Assembly: GCF_000988165.1 (NCBI RefSeq)
Contig: NW_020169338.1
Coordinates: forward strand, 1-36,304
DNA from: Vairimorpha ceranae
Lineage: Eukaryota; Microsporidia; Nosematidae
Reading direction: 5' to 3'
Length of the DNA: 36,304 nucleotides
The translations under genes and the position numbers were made by a program. This document shows positions 8,690 to 16,096 of this stretch, piece after piece. Below the pieces are notes generated by a model that saw only the letters and a list, made by a program, of their open reading frames with translations, was not told the DNA's origin and searched no databases. Numbering within the stretch: the first letter of the stretch is position 1; each line of letters begins with the position of its first letter.

Positions 8690-8794
8690 TTTTTTTTCTA
8701 GTTCTTCTTATGTGTGCAGCATTTTAAAAATAAGGGATAAAAAATTTAAAAACGAGGGTAGTCAAAAAAATTGCAAATTTGAGGTGCTTTAACC
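8690..8794 (-). repeat. Right terminal inverted repeat of M3a
   Basis: The inverted copy of 7645-7745 includes the CCC block and an ATG reading M-L-H-T followed by a stop. An additional inverted copy of the segment GAAGAACYAGAAAA lies just inside it at about 8640-8660, so 8640-8710 can fold into a long hairpin. Confidence 0.65.
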
Positions 8795-9587
8795 TTTATA
8801 TTTTTAAGCTTTGGAATAAATTAACAAATACATTAAACACAAAGGATTATTTGTTACTTTTATTGCAAGTTTCAAATAATAATCAAACCATCTATGTGGT
8901 AATTATACCATACTTACGTAAATTATATGGTTTGTCTCGACCTGCATGACTATTACCGACATGGATCAATTTGATTAAATTTCTTTTAAATCCCTCCTAT
9001 TCTAAAGTAAAAAATTTTATACATCAATCATTACCGAACTTAAATTCTGACGTTTTCTACGGTATGATTTTTTTTGCCTTTTTTCTAACACTTTTTTTTG
9101 TTCTCGAGTTTAAAATCTAGTAGAAAATGTGTTGTTAATAATAACTAAATAACTTCTTCTCTTTCAAAGGCATGCAAATCTATTCTTACAATAGAGAGTA
9201 AATTAAACATTATCTGAAAGATAAATAGTTTAAATAAAATAACAAGTTAAGCTCATTTTAAAATGATTATCAATTTTATGTATACATTATAACTGTTTCT
9301 ATGTCAAAGATTAACTTTACAACGTGATATAAATATGGCAGCGACAATAGTATCGTAAACATTATCTTTAAAAACAATGTTCCTGCTGATATGACATTTT
9401 TCATTAATTATTCAATTTTTGGTTTTATCTTATGTATAAATACAAAGTAATTTTTACAACAAATTTTATTAAAATAAAGAAAAAATTATTGTCCCACTTT
9501 AAGTAGAAAATAAATTAATTCATGTTATATCAAACAATATTAAATGTAATTTAGTATAAATTAAATCCAGTATAAATAAAAATTTGT
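8795..9587. other. AT-rich spacer without recognised gene
   Basis: I see no coding stretch with conserved motifs or a CCC-ATG signal. A more GC-containing part at about 8885-8975 contains an inverted repeat (AACCAT ... ATGGTT). The rest is A/T runs. Confidence 0.4.
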
Positions 9588-9908
9588 TTATTTTTTGTTA
9601 AAAATCTCGAAGCAAAGTGTATAAATTATAACATTGGTTGTTTCGTATGGTAACATAAAAATATTTTGTAGATCTAATATATCATTCTTAACAGTTATTT
9701 CTTTTCCTAAATAATATTTTGTAAACCATTTAACCTTTTCATTAAAATCCATTACTAAATTTACTTCTCTTAGATGTTCAAGAACCTGGTGTTTTATACG
9801 TAAACTTATTTTTTTGATAAAGCCTTTTAACCTTTTAAAATCTTTTGTATTGTAATATTTTAATATTGCATTGATATATAAGTCAGAAAAAGAAGTATTT
9901 TGGATCAT
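9588..9908 (-). CDS. Small orphan protein, 106 aa, with CCC start signal
   Basis: The ATG at 9908 is preceded by AACCCTTA, nearly identical in sequence and distance to the start of RNase H2A (AACCCTT then ATG at 12768). I therefore regard this as a real host gene rather than chance. The protein is basic in its middle (K-D-F-K-R-L-K-G-F-I-K-K ... R-I-K-H-Q-V), followed by more hydrophobic segments. I see no signal peptide, membrane helix, cysteine pattern or known domain. It lies between Merlin M3a and the decayed Merlin M4a, with no neighbour closer than about 700 bp. I do not recognise the family. It could be a lineage-specific gene or a remnant of a larger one. Confidence 0.6.
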   Translation of the reverse strand: MIQNTSFSDLYINAILKYYNTKDFKRLKGFIKKISLRIKHQVLEHLREVNLVMDFNEKVKWFTKYYLGKEITVKNDILDLQNIFMLPYETTNVIIYTLCFEIFNKK

Positions 9909-9911
9909 TAA

Positions 9912-9914
9912 GGG
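9912..9914 (-). promoter_or_regulatory. CCC motif of the 106-aa orphan gene
   Basis: GGG on the plus strand lies 3 nt from the ATG at 9908, in the context AACCCTTAATG on the coding strand. Confidence 0.5.
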
Positions 9915-10063
9915 TTGTTTAATATTAAATATATTTTCTATAAAACATTGTAAAATAATAGCATATTAAAATTAAAATATACAACAGTAAGTATTTTTTT
10001 AATTTTTAGAAAAGTTAATACTTGATTATTAGCGTTTATGAAGCACAACAATAAAATCATTCC

Positions 10064-10146
10064 TGAGACCGTTTTAGAATGTAAAACCGGCTGGTCTCAC
10101 TCTGAAACGAAATTTTGCATATTTACATAAATATGCGAAAAGCGAG
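10064..10146. ncRNA. Candidate structured RNA (two hairpins)
   Basis: TGAGACC (10064-10070) pairs with GGTCTCA (10093-10099). Inside it GTTTTA (10071-10076) pairs with TAAAAC (10082-10087) around a 5-nt loop. A second stem pairs TTTTGCATATTT (10113-10124) with AAATATGC plus AAAA (10129-10141, one bulged G), closed by CTC/GAG (10100-10102 and 10144-10146). The segment is richer in G and C than the DNA around it. I cannot match it to U1-U6, SRP, RNase P or snoRNA signatures by eye, and the strand is unknown. It could also be a relic transposon end. Confidence 0.3.
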
Positions 10147-10526
10147 AAGGGGATGAAAAATAAATAAATAAATAAACGTTATTCAGTAAATCAACCTGTT
10201 GAACACAACATTTGATGTTTAGTTTGGACCTATTGTTATATGTTTAAATTTTTTGATTGATCGAATCCATAGGCAATATGTAAAAGATTTTAGTTGATAT
10301 TGAAATTTTAACATAAAATTATTTTAAATGTAACGATAAATAAAATTATGTAAACAAAGAAATTGGCTTTTTTGTTGCAAAAATTAGGGACATAGACAAA
10401 AATATACAATAGGTATTAAAACAGAGTAAATATTTAATTAATAATAGGAGTTTTACATTGTGTCCAAGAATGTAACAATTATACAATAAAATTTATTGGT
10501 TAAAATGGTGAATTTGTGTATTTTTT

Positions 10527-11413
10527 GATATAATTTTAAATTATAACCCCAACTTTTTAATATATTAACACAAATACAAAATAGTAAAGCAATGTTTGCT
10601 TATTAAAAAGTAAAAAAACAGTAAATTTGACAAATGAAAGAAATAAATTTTACAGACAATTTAAATATTACTCTTTTTTATTTTTATTTTAAAGAAATTT
10701 TAACCAGTCTTAATGTTCTACATCTATAAAGAACTGTCAGTTTTACAGAATTCCAGTTTCCTTCAATAATATTTGTGTGAGTTCTTGCCTGCATATCAAC
10801 AGAATTAACAGAATGATTTACTGTCTTATGTAAATAAAATGTTAAGAAAAATTAGAATAACCTTTTACAGCAGTCAGTGAAGTTGTAGAAGCATTACAAT
10901 ATATTTGGTACAAAAGGTTGTTGAAGTTTCTTTATTTTTCTTACCCACGGGTTGTAAAAAACGTGTCTGTCGGCTCTACTCACCGCACCAACAATCCACA
11001 CACCCACCACAGGGTATCCTTCATTTAACTTTTTTTTTCCAAGTCTACTTCTACAATAGAATTATTATTTTTAAAAGCATTTAGGTTTCTTATTTTTTAA
11101 TGTCCAATTAAAAGTTTATTTAAAAAAATTTGATATTTTTTCTATATTAAATATATTGGCACATACATAATTAAGCCACAAATCAAGAATTTTAATTATT
11201 GTTTTCAAAAATTGAGCTTTCATAGAAGTAAAATCTTCTTTTATAAGCAAAAAAGTACAAACTGGTTTATTTTTTTGCTTATATGGTAATATAAAATAAC
11301 CACATTTTATACAATTTTTATTTTTGTATATGCTTTCTGTAAGTTCTTCCAAATTTTTCTATTCTTTTAATTTTATAATTTTTAAAGTTAAAATTTAAAA
11401 TGTTTGATTATAT
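10527..11413 (-). mobile_element. Decayed Merlin-type element M4a
   Basis: It shares about 900 bp of alignable sequence with 23900-24805 (M4b), strongest at 10735-11035 versus 24110-24400. The ends are weak inverted repeats: GATATAATTTTAAATTATAACCCC at the left and, inverted, TATATAATCAAACATTTTAA at the right. The limits are approximate. The interior is a minus-strand ISXO2-like transposase remnant. Confidence 0.6.
10690..11352 (-). pseudogene. Merlin-type transposase remnant (M4a)
   Basis: The N-terminal part (11352-11116) shows a half zinc ribbon (N-C-I-K-C-G-Y-F) but has no ATG at the expected start. Further on, I-V-E-V-D (first Asp) is readable near 11050. V-N-H-S-V-N-S-V and H-T-N-I-I-E-G-N-W (third catalytic Glu) are readable at about 10760-10830. 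Stops and shifts occur between these, and the second Asp region is lost. Confidence 0.6.
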
Positions 11414-12762
11414 AAAAAATACTTAAAATCGGCATTTTCTCCAAATTTATTTAAATTTAATTTTTTCTTTGTTCTGCAGTAACTAGCATGTTTATGAAAA
11501 CAGAATAAAAGTGGTATCTTAAAAGGTGTAGTAATGCTAACATAAAAATATCTCTAAATTTAAATACGCATCCATTATCTTATTTCTATTCATAAATCAA
11601 CAGCTTACACCTTCTCTTTCAAATCTTGAATTTCTTACTTTAAATTTAAGTATCGATAATAAGGCGTTATTTCTCTTTTGTTTCAATCTACTAAAATAAT
11701 ATTATTAGAAAATTAAAATTTTTGGTATAATATCTTAAGTTGATGTTAATTATAAAAATATAATTATTTTCTTTACTATTAGTTCCACTATTGTTTCTTA
11801 AAAATTAAACGTATAGTCAAAGACAATTTATATTTAGTAATTATTTTTTTGTATATAAAAATGCATTAACATATTTGACGTATTTAACAGGGAATGTTCC
11901 ATTCTGAAAATGATATTACTAAAATGTTTTTAAAAATAGGCTCTTGATGGCCTTGTCTACTATAATTAAGTGATTTATTTCTCTTATTGTGATTTTCGTT
12001 AGTATAGTTCATACAGGTTGCTTCTCCTTTCGTGAAGGGTAAAACTTATTTAAATATAAAGACAATTTTAGAAAATTTCACAATATCAACTTATCAAATT
12101 AATAATCTAAAATTGTATTTTCAATTTAATAAAATAAATCGTAAAATTTTTAACAAATATTTAATTGAATGTCGAAACCAGTGATTATTTTTAAATAAAT
12201 ATTTCAACTTTCGTATTTACATTTTTTTTATTTAAAACATTGATAATTGATTTTTAAAATTTATACTATTGTAATAAATAATACTAGTATTGTACATAGA
12301 ATTAATGTATGATCTTATGATTGATTTAATATGTAACTGTAGTAAATTCCACAGGCAATCTCTCCGTGCTAGAAAATACTCTAAAATGTTTGCGTAAGGT
12401 TAAGTATTAATATTAAAATTGTTTTTGATTGAATTAAGTTTATTATAATTATTCTTACTTTTCTGATAGCCCTAATTTTAATTTTATCTTGTTTTTCTTT
12501 TAAAATTTTTATTTATAGAAAAAATTTTTTTAAAAATTCAATCACATTTTTGATTGGCCAAAAATAAAAAATTTATGTGGTCTTAATACCACAGTAACTA
12601 CTATTCAAATATTTATAAAAAATACATGCTATTATAACACTAACAAATATATTATTGCAATTATTTAAATTTTATATAAAAAATAAGTTAAAATTATAGA
12701 TAAATAGTATTTTGCTATTTCAGTTGTAAAATAATTTTACTTTTCTTTATTTGATTTTTAAA
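11414..12762. other. Long AT-rich spacer upstream of RNase H2A
   Basis: I see no protein-coding stretch with motifs or a CCC-ATG start. Two more complex patches stand out: 11986-12084, with a closing stem, and about 12340-12400 (CCACAGGCAATCTCTCCGTGC), to which I can assign no function. Confidence 0.4.
11986..12084. ncRNA. Candidate structured RNA, about 100 nt
   Basis: ATTGTGA-TTTTC (11986-11997) pairs with GAAAA-TT-TCACAAT (12071-12084, 2-nt bulge). Between them are CTTC/GAAG around 12021-12036 and a segment GTTAGTATAGTTCATAC that resembles a tRNA D-arm. No T-arm (GTTCRA) is present, so it is not a normal tRNA. An AATTTTAG near 12064 resembles a loose Sm site. Strand and identity are unknown; chance pairing in AT-rich DNA cannot be excluded. 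Confidence 0.25.
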
Positions 12763-12765
12763 CCC
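12763..12765 (+). promoter_or_regulatory. CCC motif of RNase H2A
   Basis: AACCCTT directly precedes the ATG at 12768. This is the known microsporidian start-proximal CCC signal. Confidence 0.6.
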
Positions 12766-12767
12766 TT

Positions 12768-13475
12768 ATGGAGTCACAAAATCTGTCATTTTCAAGTTTA
12801 AAAAAGTCTGATAAAAGAGTTATAGTTGGAGTAGATGAAGCTGGTAGAGGACCTGTTATCGGATATATGGTTTATTGTGTTATGGTTTTTGAAGTTGACA
12901 ATGTTCCTAAAAATTTAAAAGATTCTAAAATGTTAACTGAAAAAATGAGAAATGATATCTTCGTCACCCTTAAAGATTATAATTATGCGTACACCGCCCT
13001 TCATCCCTCTTACATTACCACGAAAATGTTATCTAACGTAAATCTAAACGATATATCGTGGAATACAGTATTAAATCTTTTAAAACTTGTATGTAATGCA
13101 TATACTAATATTGAAGGAATATTTATAGATGCGATTGGTACCTGTGATAAATTAAAAAAATTTTTAGAATTAAATATAAAGCATAAATGTACTGTCGAGT
13201 CTAAGGCAGATAGTAAATATCCTGTTGTGTCGGGTGCCAGTATAGTTGCAAAAGTTACAAGAGATGATTTGCTAAGTAAATTTAATATTAGTTTTGGTTC
13301 GGGATATCCAAGTGATCCTGTTACAAAAAAGTGGCTGACAAAAGAAGTTAATTATATTTTTGGCTGGGGAAAATCTGTACGATACACTTGGAATACGGCA
13401 AAGAATATTTTAGGTTACAATAAATCGAAGAAGTTTACAGGGAGGCTAAGTGGATTCTATGTACACGCTTACTAA
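12768..13475 (+). CDS. Ribonuclease H2 catalytic subunit A (type II RNase H)
   Basis: This enzyme cuts RNA in RNA-DNA hybrids and removes single ribonucleotides from genomic DNA in the nucleus. The 235-residue protein starts near the type II signature: V-G-V-D-E-A-G-R-G-P-V (residues 20-30) contains catalytic Asp23 and Glu24. The third acidic residue is Asp121 in F-I-D-A-I-G, and the fourth is Asp166 in A-K-V-T-R-D-D. Tyr180 in G-S-G-Y-P-S-D-P is the conserved tyrosine that recognises the RNA-DNA junction. The late V-R-Y-T-W-N-T-A-K is also typical. The length is short compared with about 300 residues in animals and yeast, as expected for microsporidia. The CCC block sits 3 nt before the chosen ATG. 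The neighbouring enolase is convergent. I saw no clear candidates for subunits B and C in the window. Confidence 0.93.
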   Translation: MESQNLSFSSLKKSDKRVIVGVDEAGRGPVIGYMVYCVMVFEVDNVPKNLKDSKMLTEKMRNDIFVTLKDYNYAYTALHPSYITTKMLSNVNLNDISWNTVLNLLKLVCNAYTNIEGIFIDAIGTCDKLKKFLELNIKHKCTVESKADSKYPVVSGASIVAKVTRDDLLSKFNISFGSGYPSDPVTKKWLTKEVNYIFGWGKSVRYTWNTAKNILGYNKSKKFTGRLSGFYVHAY

Positions 13476-13952
13476 AGTAAAAGAAAGAATTTTTTTGTTA
13501 AAGTTAAATGAGGCATTAATTTAAAATAAAAAAATTCAGATCTTAAATTATAACTTAAAAAAGAACATGAATTTGTTAGAAGGCCGTTTGCTTTTTTTAC
13601 TTAATCTTGTTTTGTAAACGGTTTTGTCTTCACTCATATTTTAGTCATAGTTAAACGCTAAAAACACAACATTGAATTTATTAAGGTCATATCAAAAAGA
13701 ATCGAATATTTTTGCTTGTATTAGTTTATACATAAAATTAAACATTTTTTTAATAAAATACATCAGTTAATAATGATTAGTTGACAGGTTTTATTTATAT
13801 CTTTTTTTGCAGGTGTTTAAATAAATTAAAATAACTGTACTCTTAAAAATGATCAATTTATTTGAGTATAGGTAATTATTGTGATTTCTCACTTTTTTAT
13901 GATTAAAACAAATTAAATTTTTTTTCAATAAACTAATGGCAAAATATTTATT
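13476..13952. other. Convergent intergenic region with a hairpin
   Basis: Between the 3' ends of RNase H2A and enolase there is no coding stretch. CCGTTT (13584-13589) can pair with AAACGG (13616-13621) around a T-rich loop. This may be incidental or may aid 3' end formation. Confidence 0.35.
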
Positions 13953-15194
13953 TTATTGTTTAAAATCTTCACTGATTCTTAATAACTGATTATACTTTGA
14001 AACTCTTTCACCTCTACATGGAGCTCCTGATTTGATGTAATCGGCACCAATGCCGACAGAAAAATCACTAATAAAATTGTCTTCTGTTTCACCACTTCTA
14101 TGTGAAACCATTATCTTCATACCGTAACTTCTGGCTAATTTAACTGCCTCAATCGTCTCACTAACAGAACCAATTTGATTAGGCTTCACCAGTAAAACAT
14201 TGCACAACTCTTTCTCTCCTGCCATTTTTACAAGACTAGGATTTGTAACTGTGAGATCATCACCTACAATATTTAAATTAGAAGGCGCTTCTTTTGAAAA
14301 TTTTTCCCATCCAGCAATATCATCCTCTGAAAACGGATCTTCTATACTATAAATTTTAGGATACTTTTTAAGTAAATCTAAATAAAAAGTACAAAGTTCA
14401 TCGGAGGATAAACTTTTCCCATTTAAAATGTACTTATTTTCTTTATAAAAACTATTAGCAGCTATATCTAATGCTATTTTATATTCAATAATATTACAAG
14501 CAGTACCGGTTTTTTCAAGAAGCCTAATGACTTCATCCATATCTTTTATCGGCGGTGCAAATCCGCCCTCATCCCCTACACTAGTATATTGACTGCCATA
14601 TTGTTCAGTAATTGTTCTTTTAAGTTCTTGGTAGAAGACGCTAGCATTCTCAATATCTTTTTCAATATGGCCTGTATCAAAAACAATCATTATTTCTTGA
14701 ATAGAAAAATTATTTCCAGAATGCACACCTCCATTTAAAATGTTAAAATGGGGAACTGGAATACTTGGTTTACTTTCATAAATTTTACTGATATAATTAT
14801 ATACTTTTAATTTATTTAAAAAAGCTGATAACTTGCAAAAACTTATGGAAAGTGGAAGAATACTATTTACACCCACATTTTGTTTGTTATAAGATCTATC
14901 TATTTCTAACATCGCATCGTCTATTTTTTGTGAATCAAGTAAACTAACTTCGGAATTTTTTAAATGCGGGATTATCACATCTCTTATTATGTGATGTACA
15001 TCATCAATACTTTTACCCTTGTATTTTGTTCTTTTATCAGTTATGACAACACATTCTTTTGATCCGACAGATGCACCAGCTGGACACGATGATCTAAAAA
15101 GATGATCGTTGTACAAAATATCCACCTCAGAGGTCGGATTTCCTCTACTGTCTAGTATAGTTCGACTTTTAAACACTAGATCTTTTATTTTCAT
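13953..15194 (-). CDS. Enolase (2-phosphoglycerate dehydratase)
   Basis: This glycolytic enzyme converts 2-phosphoglycerate to phosphoenolpyruvate in the cytosol. The 413-residue protein spans the family from S-R-T-I-L-D-S-R-G-N-P (N-terminal domain) through the barrel. Metal ligands are Asp243 (A-L-D-I-A-A), Glu285 (Y-S-I-E-D-P-F) and Asp312 (V-G-D-D-L). Catalytic residues are Glu167, Glu209 (G-D-E-G-G-F-A-P-P), Lys337 (L-L-V-K-P-N-Q-I-G) and His365 (S-H-R-S-G-E-T). His158 lies in N-G-G-V-H-S-G, where most enolases have N-G-G-S-H-A-G. The loop S-A-S-T-G-rich in typical enolases is here C-P-A-G-A-S-V-G. It is about 20 residues shorter than the usual 430-440, mainly through small loop losses. 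The start ATG at 15194 has no CCC block within 30 nt, unlike most genes here. The gene is divergent from the membrane protein at 15437. Confidence 0.96.
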   Translation of the reverse strand: MKIKDLVFKSRTILDSRGNPTSEVDILYNDHLFRSSCPAGASVGSKECVVITDKRTKYKGKSIDDVHHIIRDVIIPHLKNSEVSLLDSQKIDDAMLEIDRSYNKQNVGVNSILPLSISFCKLSAFLNKLKVYNYISKIYESKPSIPVPHFNILNGGVHSGNNFSIQEIMIVFDTGHIEKDIENASVFYQELKRTITEQYGSQYTSVGDEGGFAPPIKDMDEVIRLLEKTGTACNIIEYKIALDIAANSFYKENKYILNGKSLSSDELCTFYLDLLKKYPKIYSIEDPFSEDDIAGWEKFSKEAPSNLNIVGDDLTVTNPSLVKMAGEKELCNVLLVKPNQIGSVSETIEAVKLARSYGMKIMVSHRSGETEDNFISDFSVGIGADYIKSGAPCRGERVSKYNQLLRISEDFKQ

Positions 15195-15436
15195 TTTGTA
15201 TTAGAAAATTAATTTTATAAATAAATTAAACAACCAATAAAACTAAAATAAATTGTAAACAAATAAAATTAATCTTTTATTTTAAAATTAACGAAATTAT
15301 TTTGTAATATTATAATGTATAGTCTTATATCATTTATTTTCTTTTAAATGACGAATGCTTATTATTTTTTGTATCCTTTTTACTAAAACCCTTTAATTTT
15401 AGGAGAAATTTAAGCTAGTATTTTTTTTTCTTTATA

Positions 15437-15907
15437 ATGTACGTTCCGTCGTTTTCGATTTCAAAAATCTTATTTATTTCTTCTGCCCTCTTAGATTTAT
15501 TTACTTTTTACATATTACTATATTGGACAGTCATGCCTTCGTATTGTACATATATTTTTACACTGTTAGTATTCGCTGCAAAAATACCCTTGTACAAAGT
15601 AATATTTCAAAAATTTAATAGAAACGCGATTTACTGGTCATTCATCGGACTTATAGTAGGATTGGCTTATTCTACCATAACCATATTACTAATGTTTATA
15701 AACATAAAATTATACATATTTTTTGTACTCCTTATAATATTCCTGATTGCTAATATCTTATCTATTATATTAAAAATAATATTGATTTTTAATATATTTA
15801 TTTTAAGAAGTTTCTTAATATTTGATGTTACAATACCATCAAATTTCAGTCTATTGCAGGCACAAGAAAAAATAGGAGCATTTACTAGCGGATTTACATC
15901 GGTATAA
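15437..15907 (+). CDS. Small multi-pass membrane protein, 156 aa, family not recognised
   Basis: The protein is strongly hydrophobic, with four or so predicted membrane segments at about residues 8-30, 34-52, 65-90 and 92-124. A polar tail of about 30 residues follows (N-F-S-L-L-Q-A-Q-E-K-I-G-A-F-T-S). A positively charged turn (K-F-N-R-N) lies after the second helix. I see no cleavable signal, no catalytic motif and no cysteine motif. The size and topology would suit a Golgi or secretory-pathway helper, such as the TVP/Yip-like families, but this is not shown. An in-frame stop 21 nt upstream fixes the ATG at 15437 unless the 5' end is spliced. The nearest CCC block is 46 nt upstream (15389-15391), followed by TTTAATTTTAG, which looks like a 3' splice site. 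The dynamin gene follows after 189 bp on the same strand. Confidence 0.75.
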   Translation: MYVPSFSISKILFISSALLDLFTFYILLYWTVMPSYCTYIFTLLVFAAKIPLYKVIFQKFNRNAIYWSFIGLIVGLAYSTITILLMFINIKLYIFFVLLIIFLIANILSIILKIILIFNIFILRSFLIFDVTIPSNFSLLQAQEKIGAFTSGFTSV

Positions 15908-16096
15908 ATTTTTTATATAAAACAATAAAAAATTGAAACTTTGTTTTAGATTTAATTATTATCAATATTTATCTACATTTTTTGACTTAAATGTCTTAAA
16001 AACGTGTAATTATACAACTCTAACTTTAGTATTATATTTTGTAACACATGTGAAACAATAAAAACAAATTATAAAAAATACAAAATAAAAAATTTT

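Larger units (their letters stand above)
7645..8794 (+). mobile_element. Merlin-type DNA transposon M3a with long terminal inverted repeats
   Basis: The left end GGATAATGCACCTCAAA and the inverted right end GGTTAAAGCACCTCAAA begin terminal repeats of roughly 100-120 bp. These extend through TTTTTTTGACTACCC, a CCC block and the first transposase codons. A second copy, M3b, lies at 32875-34030 in the opposite orientation. Its 5' end (TTGGATATTGCAGCTC on its own strand) and 3' end (GGGGTAAAGCACCTC) match the corresponding ends of M3a. That is how I placed the GG termini. No matching 8-9 bp target duplication is visible. Sequence beyond 8794 does not resume the G2 LTR, so this was not a simple insertion or was followed by deletion. 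Confidence 0.8.
9909..10526. other. AT-rich spacer containing a structured segment
   Basis: Apart from the hairpin-rich stretch at 10064-10146 and a short (AAAT)n run at about 10158-10178, I see only A/T-rich sequence and no gene. Confidence 0.4.

Noticed and set aside
8905..8975. U1 snRNA-like 5' end (ATACTTACGTAAA) with a hairpin and CAATTTGA
   Set aside because: The canonical ATACTTACCT is not matched, no U1 stem-loop I or II sequence follows, and the Sm-like site is loose.
11986..12060. tRNA gene
   Set aside because: A D-arm-like GTTAGTATAGTTC is present but there is no anticodon loop with U33 and no GTTCRA T-arm.
12318..12400. U2 snRNA (TGTAGTAAA)
   Set aside because: The conserved U2 5' domain around GTAGTA is absent; the match is only a few bases.
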